DNA of 6,572 nucleotides from an uncultured Spirochaetaceae bacterium (lineage in GTDB: Bacteria; Spirochaetota; Spirochaetia; Treponematales; Treponemataceae): positions 1 to 6,572 of the forward strand of contig CADBUT010000069.1 in the NCBI GenBank assembly GCA_902797925.1. Reading direction: 5' to 3'. The notes below the pieces were generated by a model. The model saw nothing but the letters and a program-made list of their open reading frames with translations, did not search any database and was not told the origin of the DNA. The translations under genes were made by a program, and so were the position numbers. Shown one piece after another: positions 1 to 5,466 of the stretch. Position 1 is the first letter of the stretch, and the number at the start of each line of letters is the position of its first letter.

Positions 1-1482
1 GGTTGAATCGTGGGACAAGTAGCTGTATTTATATGTTGTACCAGAAATTGTTGCAGTATATTGCTCATCAAATGTAGCTTTCGCGTACACTTCAACCGTT
101 TTAATAACTGGCTCAAATGTGCAGTAAGTGCCTGAAAATTCAACTCTGAGTGTATGGCTACCACGCTGAACTGTAGTTGAAGAAGTTATTTCTGTTCCGT
201 CAAGATATGATTTCATTGTTACATAAGATGGCAGAGCGGTTTGTGCCGGACTTTCCAATACAAACGGCATATCATCACCATATGAGGCATATTTGTATGT
301 GTATTTGTCGAGCGTTGCAGAAGAATCAGTCAGACAAATATCACTGTCTGGAACTGTCGATGCACCTTGAAGATTCCAGTCCGGCTTTACATATACAGTT
401 ATTGTTTTGGTAATTGTCTGCGGAGCACAGTCTGAACTGCCGGAAACATTCATTGTCAAAGTATGTTCACCTGGCAAGAGATTAACATTGTACGGATTAT
501 CACCGTAATTTAACTCAAAACTGGTTCCGTCAATAGAACCTTCTACTCTTGAGCCCGACAAACTAGACGGTTGAATTGTTATGCCGACACCAGATTGATT
601 CACACTATAATCATATATGTATGTATCTTCTGAACCAGAAACAGCTGTTACTCCTGTTCCGTTAAAACTAATTTCCGGCTCGCATTTGAACACAGGAGTA
701 AGCACCTTGTCGCCAGGCGTCGGCGAATAAATCCAGCCGCCAGTAACAGGATATGTATCTTTTCCATCTGTAAAAGCTGAAACTGTTGAATCACCATATC
801 CATAGAGCGCACCGCTAATATAATTTGAAACATCAATTCCTGTTGTTGTTCTGAAAACACCTTCCGGTGAAGCAACACCTGTCGTTCCTTCAATTCTGTA
901 GATAAAATCTGTATGGAAGACAAGTTTCGTGTTGATATTTACTTCAGTTGTGTCAAGCACGGCCTCACGCACTGAGTTGTCTGCAAGAGTAATGCGGGCT
1001 GTGCCAGATATCTTGTCACCAATCTTAAATTCTGGAAGTATCTCTTTTTTGGTTGCAGCTGTCAGCCCTGTAAGTCCTTCAACAGGCTTTCCATTCCAAT
1101 TTAAAGAGAGATCAACTGTCTGTATAGGCGAAAAAAAATAAGGGAAAATATTGAAAAGTGAATCTTCTTCGTATTGATTTATATTGCCAAGCTGACCATT
1201 GTAGCCACCGCCTGTTTCATTACCTTTACCCCAGCCGCCAGCATCACCGCCGTTGTGCATTTTAATTGAACCGTCTTCAGACGGTGAAAAGGCAACCATG
1301 CCACCGCCACCACCGCCTCCTCCGCAAGAGGTGACAAGCAGCACAGCAAGCAGAATTACAGCTGTTTTTATTATATTTATGAATTGTTTATATGTCTTAT
1401 TTTTATTAGAATTGAGGGGGTAAAAAACCGAATCAGTTTTCCGTCCTATTAAAAGCTCCTTGGAAAAATCTTTTGAAAACAA
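1..1482 (-). CDS. Large surface lipoprotein with Ig-like tandem repeats (N-terminal part; truncated by window edge)
   Basis: The reverse strand is open without a stop from 1488 to base 1, so the gene continues beyond the left edge. From the TTG at 1482 there is a basic, polar N-terminus (~33 residues), a hydrophobic segment rich in I, L, A and V, then a lipobox L-V-T-S-C with the cysteine at residue 53 (1326-1324). This predicts export, signal peptidase II cleavage and lipid anchoring. The cysteine is followed by eight glycines and a Gly/Asn-rich linker to about residue 100. From about residue 265 there are Ig-like units of ~102 residues: one coded by 690-379, a second by 378-73, and a third starting at 72. 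Each complete unit has a Y-x-Y-x-Y strand, a D-G-T turn, a G-x-H-T-L strand, a Cys, and ends in K-T-[IV]-x-V-Y-x-K. I do not recognise a named family; a surface or periplasmic adhesin-like or structural role is inference. Sampled codons are visibly AT-richer than rpoN. Confidence 0.88.
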   Translation of the reverse strand, partial: MFSKDFSKELLIGRKTDSVFYPLNSNKNKTYKQFINIIKTAVILLAVLLVTSCGGGGGGGGMVAFSPSEDGSIKMHNGGDAGGWGKGNETGGGYNGQLGNINQYEEDSLFNIFPYFFSPIQTVDLSLNWNGKPVEGLTGLTAATKKEILPEFKIGDKISGTARITLADNSVREAVLDTTEVNINTKLVFHTDFIYRIEGTTGVASPEGVFRTTTGIDVSNYISGALYGYGDSTVSAFTDGKDTYPVTGGWIYSPTPGDKVLTPVFKCEPEISFNGTGVTAVSGSEDTYIYDYSVNQSGVGITIQPSSLSGSRVEGSIDGTSFELNYGDNPYNVNLLPGEHTLTMNVSGSSDCAPQTITKTITVYVKPDWNLQGASTVPDSDICLTDSSATLDKYTYKYASYGDDMPFVLESPAQTALPSYVTMKSYLDGTEITSSTTVQRGSHTLRVEFSGTYCTFEPVIKTVEVYAKATFDEQYTATISGTTYKYSYLSHDST

Positions 1483-1484
1483 GC

Positions 1485-1495
1485 TCATCTCCTTT
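1485..1495 (-). promoter_or_regulatory. Extended Shine-Dalgarno that selects the TTG start
   Basis: The reverse strand reads AAAGGAGATGA, which matches the anti-SD complement AAAGGAGGTGA at ten of eleven positions. The ATG at 1488 lies inside this element with no spacing and is a poor start. The in-frame TTG at 1482 sits 6 bases after GGAG, which is ideal spacing. I therefore chose TTG at 1482; an annotation beginning at the ATG would add only two residues. Confidence 0.6.
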
Positions 1496-1516
1496 GATGT
1501 ATTTTTCCCTAATCTA

Positions 1517-1545
1517 ATCTTATTGTATATATACAATAAAAGCAA
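1517..1545 (-). promoter_or_regulatory. Candidate sigma-70-type promoter of the lipoprotein gene
   Basis: On the reverse strand a -35 box TTGCTT (1540-1545) is separated by exactly 17 bases from a -10 box TAAGAT (1517-1522). Transcription would start near 1510, giving a leader of about 28 bases that carries the Shine-Dalgarno at 1489-1495. The spacer is almost entirely occupied by a perfect palindrome. The boxes are each one or two bases from consensus; the assignment is by inspection only. Confidence 0.55.
1520..1539. promoter_or_regulatory. Perfect 20-bp palindrome in the promoter spacer (candidate operator)
   Basis: The sequence ttattgtatatatacaataa equals its own reverse complement over all 20 bases. 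It covers the spacer between the candidate -35 and -10 boxes of the lipoprotein gene, a classical position for a repressor site. Central GTATATATAC symmetry is typical of dimeric winged-helix/HTH operators, but no regulator can be named and none is encoded nearby. An AT-rich palindrome could also arise by chance or act as a cruciform or hairpin. Confidence 0.45.
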
Positions 1546-1701
1546 TCTCTTTTCGGATCAGATTGTTCTAAAAAAAGCATGGCTGGCGAAACTCTTTTCG
1601 CACACTTTTCGCAGCAGCTTAATCTGCGAAAAAGGCGTGTCCGGCGAAAACCGGGTTTGCGATTGGGATTTAACTACAAAATAAGCATCTTCGGCAAACC
1701 C

Positions 1702-1824
1702 TGCTAGTTTTCGACTTTCGTCCTTGTACAACAGTTACCAGATTGCGCCGAAGCGCAATCTGGGTGTTTTGCTCGAAAAAGCTAATTTCGTTGATAAAGC
1801 TGATGCAAAACGCGAAAACTAGCA
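1702..1824. repeat. ~120-bp unit with 12-bp terminal inverted repeats and an internal hairpin
   Basis: The ends tgctagttttcg (1702-1713) and cgaaaactagca (1813-1824) are perfect inverted repeats. Between them is an 11-bp perfect hairpin, arms 1738-1748 and 1753-1763 with a CGAA loop, followed by a weak T-rich stretch. The motif before the left end (aaaccctg then agttttcg) recurs at 6225-6241, so at least the end motif is dispersed. The architecture resembles a small nonautonomous repeat, but no target-site duplication was identified. Confidence 0.45.
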
Positions 1825-1956
1825 ATAGTTGTTTACAAAAAGCAAAACCGGCAGCCTTTGCAAAAGCCCACTTTCTTGGTCACTTCGACTCCGCTCAGTG
1901 ACCAGATTAATCCGCCCAAGCGGAGTTCCATCAATAATGTTTGTACAAACGGGATT

Positions 1957-1977
1957 TCTAAGGGCAGAGCCCTTAGA
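1957..1977. repeat. Hairpin module, copy 1 (TCTAAGGGC / GCCCTTAGA)
   Basis: Nine perfectly paired bases, arms 1957-1965 and 1969-1977, enclose a 3-base AGA loop. The 3' flank (accgtgcc) resembles the flank of the second module at 2111-2137. No T-run follows on either strand, so it is not a classical terminator. Confidence 0.55.
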
Positions 1978-2110
1978 CCGTGCCGGAAAAGTTCTTTTCG
2001 CAATAGCATAATCTTAAATTACAGTTTATTCGGCGAAAAGCGCCGCTTTTTGCTGACACAAAAACCGGCAGAATTTGTACAAAACTCCCATTTGTAGATA
2101 ATCTGGGGTT

Positions 2111-2137
2111 CTTAGGGGCGCGAAGCAAGCCCCTAAG
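2111..2137. repeat. Hairpin module, copy 2 (CTTAGGGGC / GCCCCTAAG)
   Basis: Nine perfectly paired bases, arms 2111-2119 and 2129-2137, enclose a 9-base loop. It is related to the 1957-1977 module: the same CTAAGGG core and a similar GGG-rich 5' flank and CCGTG 3' flank. Stem differences between the two copies are paired on both sides, which suggests the structure is what is conserved. Confidence 0.55.
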
Positions 2138-2159
2138 CCGTGGCCAAGGAAGGTGGGTT

Positions 2160-2209
2160 CAAGGGAGGAAACCAGCGGCCTTCGGACTCTGAGCTGGTGT
2201 CCTCCCTTG
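2160..2209. repeat. Long inverted repeat abutting the rpoN stop codon
   Basis: Arms 2160-2176 and 2193-2209 pair over 16 of 17 positions (CAAGGGAGGA then ACCAGC, one mismatch) around a 16-base loop. The structure begins one base after the rpoN stop (2213-2211, reverse strand). There is no T-tract after it in the rpoN direction, so it is not a textbook Rho-independent terminator. A 3'-end stabilising stem-loop or part of a dispersed repeat are the main options. Confidence 0.6.
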
Positions 2210-2210
2210 G

Positions 2211-3662
2211 TTAGCGGTCATAGCTCGACTGTATATTCAGCTCTGCCCTGTATTTTGAGACGGTGCGGCGTGCCACTGCCATGCCGAATTCTTCAAGCTT
2301 TTTCGAGATTTTCTCGTCAGAAAGCTTTTTGCCCTCTTTTGCCGCTTCTTCGATGAGCTGCCTTATTCTGTCTTTGACTTCTTCTTTTGAAAAACCGCCT
2401 GCGCCGCCTTTCGGTTCATCTGGTGCAGCGGCAACACCGGCGCTTTTCTTTTTGACCGGCGCAGCCACGTTCGTAAAGAAATAGCGCAGCGCAAAGATGC
2501 CTGAGCTGCACTGCAAATATTTGCCCGAAGTAATGCGCGAAACTGTCGCTTCATGAATGTCGAGAACCTGCGCTACTTCGCTCATGCGCAGCGGAGAAGG
2601 TGCGGACGCAAAGCCCAGAAAAAACGCTTTCTGGCGGCGCACAATTTCGCGCGTTACTTTTACCAAAGTCTGGTTGCGCTTGCCCAAGCCGTTTAAGAAC
2701 CATTCTGCGCTTTTGAGCTGCTCGCTCACAAAAGCAGATTCTTCTTTGCCTGCGCCGTCTTTGGCAAGGTCAACAAACATCGGCGAAAGCTTTACTACAG
2801 GCAGGCCTTTGTCTTCGCAGACAATAGCGAAATGGTCGTCAATATCCGGTGAATCGCTGTCAATTTTATAGACATACACATCAGGCACAATAAACTGAAC
2901 GTCTTCACCGCCGCCGAATTCTCTGGCAGGAAAAGGCTCAAGCGTTTTGATAAAATCGAATGCGGCTGCAAGTTCTTCTGCAGTGCGGCCGGGCAGACGC
3001 TTCTGAAACGTTGAAACGCGCATGTTGGAAAGTTCCTCAAAATGATTTTCCAGCAGTTCCATTACAAGCGGCGGCGCGTTCCGTTTTTCAGCTTGAAAAA
3101 GCAGGCTTTGGCGTGCGTTGTCAAAAGCCGTACCCGGCGGGTCAAAATTCCTTATAATGTTCAGAATTTTTTCAAGCTGTGCTTTCTGCCCTTCATCAAG
3201 GCTTTTTACACCGAATAATTCTTCGTACAAAGCTTCAGGCGCAACAAAATGAAAGCCGTGCCCGTCAAGATTCTGCACAATGCTTTCGGCAAGCAGCCTG
3301 TCTTCTGGCGGCAAATCTATTTCCAAAAGCTGCGCAAGCAGGTGTTCCTGCAATGTTTCTTCTTTTGCGGGCTGATTTTCCAAAAACTGAAGGAACGAAG
3401 ACGAAGCGTCTTTAGATTTTATTTTGTCAGAATTCCTCAAAATGGAGCCGGAATCAGAATTTTCAGAATATATGTCGTCGGAAACATCAAGCCCCGAATC
3501 AGACACAATCTCCAATGCCGGGTTCTTCTCGGCTTCGTCCAGTATCCGTTCCCTAAGCTCAAAAACAGGCAGTGTCAGCAAATTTATTGATTGAATCATC
3601 TGCGGAGAAAGCTTTAATGCCATCCGCTGACTTTGATTTTGAACAAACTGTTGATTAGACAT
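2211..3662 (-). CDS. rpoN: RNA polymerase sigma-54 factor (RpoN)
   Basis: 483 residues, a normal length for sigma-54. Region I, the part contacted by AAA+ enhancer-binding activators, is at residues 11-51 with the family pattern QRM-x-L-x-LSPQM-x-QSI-x-LL and ending E-x-NPALE. An acidic region II follows (~52-90), then the core-binding domain (~95-300). The helix-turn-helix region is at 359-397, with HEATVSRIT and GIFALRYFF close to the family motif. The RpoN box, which reads the -24 element, is at 464-473: ARRTVSKYRA against consensus ARRTVAKYRE. The linker between the HTH region and the RpoN box domain (about 400-428) is rich in Lys, Ala, Gly and Pro and looks longer than in E. coli. The ATG at 3662 is preceded by GGTGG at SD-like spacing. 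RpoN lets core polymerase recognise TGGC/TTGC promoters and requires an activator; none is encoded in this window. Confidence 0.97.
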   Translation of the reverse strand: MSNQQFVQNQSQRMALKLSPQMIQSINLLTLPVFELRERILDEAEKNPALEIVSDSGLDVSDDIYSENSDSGSILRNSDKIKSKDASSSFLQFLENQPAKEETLQEHLLAQLLEIDLPPEDRLLAESIVQNLDGHGFHFVAPEALYEELFGVKSLDEGQKAQLEKILNIIRNFDPPGTAFDNARQSLLFQAEKRNAPPLVMELLENHFEELSNMRVSTFQKRLPGRTAEELAAAFDFIKTLEPFPAREFGGGEDVQFIVPDVYVYKIDSDSPDIDDHFAIVCEDKGLPVVKLSPMFVDLAKDGAGKEESAFVSEQLKSAEWFLNGLGKRNQTLVKVTREIVRRQKAFFLGFASAPSPLRMSEVAQVLDIHEATVSRITSGKYLQCSSGIFALRYFFTNVAAPVKKKSAGVAAAPDEPKGGAGGFSKEEVKDRIRQLIEEAAKEGKKLSDEKISKKLEEFGMAVARRTVSKYRAELNIQSSYDR

Positions 3663-3679
3663 TATTTTCCACCCAGAAA

Positions 3680-3708
3680 ATTATAACGGCAAAAGCCTGA
3701 ATTGTGAA
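3680..3708 (-). promoter_or_regulatory. Sigma-70-type promoter of rpoN
   Basis: On the reverse strand TTCACA (3703-3708) is followed by a 17-base spacer and a perfect TATAAT (3680-3685). The expected start is near 3673, leaving a leader of only about 11 bases, with the GGTGG Shine-Dalgarno close to the very 5' end. This is the best consensus promoter in the window. Confidence 0.7.
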
Positions 3709-3731
3709 CCGCTCAAAAGCTGCGCTATAGC
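3702..3731 (+). promoter_or_regulatory. Candidate divergent promoter for the DUF1015 gene
   Basis: On the forward strand TTGTGA (3702-3707), an 18-base spacer and TATAGC (3726-3731) would start transcription near 3738, about 40 bases before the chosen ATG. Its -35 box overlaps that of the rpoN promoter on the other strand by five bases. A second possible -10, TATAGT at 3767-3772, would give a nearly leaderless message starting at the ATG, but it has no good -35. Confidence 0.4.
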
Positions 3732-3778
3732 AAAGTCTGGTCTAGCCTAAAACAGCAAATTTGATGTATAGTGTTTGT

Positions 3779-5110
3779 ATGAATTACAAATCAACATTCG
3801 CGAAATACGGCATTGCAGTGCCGGAAATTTTACTTCCCAAAAAGGGAACAGACCTCAATGCGTGGGCGGTTATCGCCTGCGATCAATATACGCAAAACCG
3901 CAAATACTGGAAAGATGTGGCAGACACAGCAGCCGGCAAACCTTCTATGCTGCACTGCATTCTTCCGGAAGTTTATCTTGAAGACAACGACAGAAAAGAA
4001 CGCCTTGCAAACATCAACAGCACAATGCAGAAATATCTTGATTCAGGCGTTTTTGCCGAACCTCTTAGCGGCATGGTCTATCTTGAGCGCAAAACCGCTT
4101 ACGGCAGAATCCGCAAAGGTCTTGTTACGGCAGTTGACCTTGAAGCTTATGAATGGAAGCCTTATTCGCAGGCAAAAATCCGCGCGACTGAACAGACAAT
4201 CGAATCGCGCATTCCGCCAAGAATGGAAATTAGACGCGATGCACCGCTTGAAAGCCCGCACATCATGCTGCTTGTAAGTGACAGCGACAAGCTGCTTGTT
4301 GAAGAGACCGGCAAAAAGGCAAAAGCCGCAAACGCGCCTGTTGTCTATGACACAGACTTGATGCTGAATTCCGGCCACATTACGGGCTGGGCCGTAAAAG
4401 ACGATGCTCTTCTTGAACACATCAGCGAAAGCATCCTCAAAATTGCCGCCAAAAACGGTGTAGATAAAACTGACGGCACAGCGTCTCCTCTTTTTGCAGT
4501 CGGCGATGGCAACCACTCGCTTGCAACGGCCAAAGCTGTGTGGAACGAATACAAAGAGAAAAATCCGGGCGTCACAGACCATCCGCTGCGCTATGCTCTT
4601 GTTGAAATCGTGAACATCTACGATGACGGCCTTACTTTTGAGCCGATTCACCGCGTTCTGTTCGGTTCTCTGCCTGAGATGCTCATACGCTATATTTCAG
4701 CCGAGCTTTCGGCTACAGTCTATCATCTTAAATCAGCTGAAGAACTCGATGAAGAAGTTAAATCTTCGCAAGAAGTTATCGGCATGGTTTACAAGACCGA
4801 AAAAGGCGAGCAGCGCTACGTTATGATTGACGCAATCTGCCCTGATTTGATGGTCAGCTATTTTCAGCCGATTCTCGACACGTTCCTTTCAATTTTTGGC
4901 GATGCCGAACTTGACTTCATCCACGGCAGCGACGAGATTTTCCGCCTTGGCGCGCAGGACAACACAATCGGCATTCTGCTCCCGCAGATTTCGAAAGACA
5001 ATTTCTTTAAGACAATCGCTTCGTGCGGCGTGCTGCCGCGCAAAAGTTTCTCTATGGGAGAAGCAAGCGAGAAACGCTTTTACATGGAATGCCGCAAGCT
5101 GACAAAGTAG
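3779..5110 (+). CDS. DUF1015 family protein (possible ParB/sulfiredoxin-fold kinase relative)
   Basis: 443 residues from the ATG at 3779, close to full length for DUF1015 (PF06245/COG4198). Family blocks are visible in order: WAVIACDQYT (residues 29-38), RATEQTIESRIPPR (135-148), the signature GDGNHSLATAK (from 242) and GVLPRKSFSMGE (417-428). The GDGNH block is the presumed active-site loop. I recall DUF1015 genes lying beside serC/serA in other bacteria, which with the ParB-like motif suggests a serine kinase-type activity; this is inference and those genes are absent here. No signal peptide or membrane segment is seen, so it is probably cytoplasmic. The frame extends upstream to an ATG at 3764 and a TTG at 3761. 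No start has a clear Shine-Dalgarno; 3779 was chosen because family members begin shortly before the PEILLPK block. It is divergent from rpoN and followed by a terminator. Confidence 0.92.
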   Translation: MNYKSTFAKYGIAVPEILLPKKGTDLNAWAVIACDQYTQNRKYWKDVADTAAGKPSMLHCILPEVYLEDNDRKERLANINSTMQKYLDSGVFAEPLSGMVYLERKTAYGRIRKGLVTAVDLEAYEWKPYSQAKIRATEQTIESRIPPRMEIRRDAPLESPHIMLLVSDSDKLLVEETGKKAKAANAPVVYDTDLMLNSGHITGWAVKDDALLEHISESILKIAAKNGVDKTDGTASPLFAVGDGNHSLATAKAVWNEYKEKNPGVTDHPLRYALVEIVNIYDDGLTFEPIHRVLFGSLPEMLIRYISAELSATVYHLKSAEELDEEVKSSQEVIGMVYKTEKGEQRYVMIDAICPDLMVSYFQPILDTFLSIFGDAELDFIHGSDEIFRLGAQDNTIGILLPQISKDNFFKTIASCGVLPRKSFSMGEASEKRFYMECRKLTK

Positions 5111-5123
5111 CTTTTAAGGCAAG

Positions 5124-5155
5124 AGCCGGTGCACAACAAGCGCCGGCTTTTTTTT
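5124..5155 (+). terminator. Rho-independent terminator of the DUF1015 gene
   Basis: A 9-bp stem, 5124-5132 (agccggtgc) with 5140-5148 (gcgccggct), has one wobble pair and a 7-base loop and is followed by an uninterrupted T-run through 5155. It starts 13 bases after the stop codon. This isolates DUF1015 from the tRNA downstream. Confidence 0.9.
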
Positions 5156-5180
5156 GTCAGTGCATATATGTGCACCAACT

Positions 5181-5207
5181 GTCATCCTGAAACAAGTTCG
5201 GCATGAC
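5181..5207. repeat. GTCAT palindromic repeat, copy 1 (imperfect)
   Basis: The sequence starts GTCATCCTGAA and ends TTCGGCATGAC, whose arms pair at nine of eleven positions. It belongs to the same family as the copies at 5411, 6153, 6270, 6304 and 6347. The rest of the 5156-5248 gap holds only a weak hairpin (aaacct/aggttt, 5218-5234) and no gene. Confidence 0.55.
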
Positions 5208-5248
5208 ATGCTTTTATAAACCTTTTTCAGGTTTTTCAAGCTTTCCTA

Positions 5249-5277
5249 TTGTCTTTTTTTCCGCAATATGCTACATT
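5249..5277 (+). promoter_or_regulatory. Candidate promoter of tRNA-Leu
   Basis: TTGTCT (5249-5254), a 17-base spacer and TACATT (5272-5277) preceded by TGC, which gives an extended -10 TG. The start would be near 5284, about ten bases before the mature tRNA, as expected for a tRNA promoter. The boxes themselves are only moderate matches. Confidence 0.5.
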
Positions 5278-5293
5278 TGCTCATCGTCAATTT

Positions 5294-5376
5294 GCCGGCG
5301 TGGTGGAATGGTAGACACGATAGACTCAAAATCTATTGCGGGCGACCGTGTATGAGTTCAAGTCTCATCGCCGGTA
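5294..5376 (+). tRNA. tRNA-Leu (anticodon CAA)
   Basis: An 83-base class II tRNA. The acceptor GCCGGCG (5294-5300) pairs with CGCCGGT (5369-5375), with a G-U closing pair and discriminator A5376. There is a short GTG/CAC D stem. The anticodon stem ATAGA/TCTAT (5320-5324, 5332-5336) carries loop CTCAAAA with anticodon CAA at 5327-5329, reading UUG. A long variable arm (CGG/CCG stem) and a T arm ATGAG/CTCAT with loop TTCAAGT follow. The long variable arm, discriminator A and anticodon all agree on leucine. The 3' CCA is not encoded and must be added after transcription. Confidence 0.96.
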
Positions 5377-5378
5377 TC

Positions 5379-5466
5379 AAAAGGGCTATCTAAGAAGTTC
5401 ATGCTTTGTTGTCATTCCGAACTTATTTCGGAATCTATATGACGGACTTTTTGGACAGCCCTTTTT
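5379..5466. repeat. 88-bp inverted-repeat element with nested GTCAT palindrome; terminator-like
   Basis: The outer arms, AAAGGGCTATCTAAGAAGT from 5380 and its imperfect complement ending at 5465 in AGCCCTTTT, can form an ~18-bp stem. Most differences between the arms still pair as G-U in the forward transcript; one A-C mismatch remains. Nested inside is a perfect 8-bp hairpin, arms 5414-5421 and 5427-5434, which is a member of the GTCAT repeat family. The structure ends in a T-rich tract (TTTTTGTTTTT), so it could terminate the tRNA transcript. It lies three bases after the tRNA and twelve bases before the next start codon. Confidence 0.65.

Larger units (their letters stand above)
1546..2210. 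repeat. Noncoding repeat-rich intergenic region downstream of rpoN
   Basis: No frame here gives a convincing protein: short frames exist on both strands but cross hairpins and have no Shine-Dalgarno. The region is instead packed with inverted repeats, at 1605-1634, 1702-1824, 1738-1763, 1877-1904, 1957-1977, 2111-2137 and 2160-2209. It also holds recurring short modules: TTGTACAA occurs at 1724-1731 and 1942-1949, with a related copy around 2074-2082, and an AAAACCGGCAG-initiated direct repeat starts at 1844 and 2061. GCGAAA motifs are frequent between 1585 and 1660. It lies after the 3' end of rpoN and before the lipoprotein promoter. It is probably a landing zone of dispersed intergenic repeats; a structured RNA cannot be excluded. 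Confidence 0.6.

Noticed and set aside
1460..1684. A 74-codon forward frame starting at TTG
   Set aside because: It is antisense to the lipoprotein start and promoter and has no Shine-Dalgarno.
1584..1710. Possible sigma-54 promoters (TGGC ... TGC near 1584 and 1692, also 6220)
   Set aside because: The required GG-N10-GC spacing is not met; the GG and GC are 8 bases apart at 1692 and 6220, and no matching -12 element exists at 1584.
1829..2097. Forward frames of 60 and 79 codons in the intergenic region
   Set aside because: They overlap each other, cross hairpin modules, lack ribosome-binding sites and show no protein-like pattern.
4043..4651. A 202-codon reverse-strand frame inside the DUF1015 gene
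   Set aside because: It lies fully antisense to a protein with all family blocks, has no recognisable motif, and is rich in Cys, Phe and Arg as expected for a shadow frame.
5409..5441. A promoter for the 2H gene within the repeat (TTGTCA with TATATG)
   Set aside because: The spacing is 21 bases, too long for a confident call, and both boxes are parts of the palindromic repeat.
5376..5466. tRNA-Leu 3' end as an attachment site of a mobile element
   Set aside because: No integrase, no duplicated tRNA 3' end and no phage or island gene in the window; the adjacent repeat is explained better as an intergenic palindrome.
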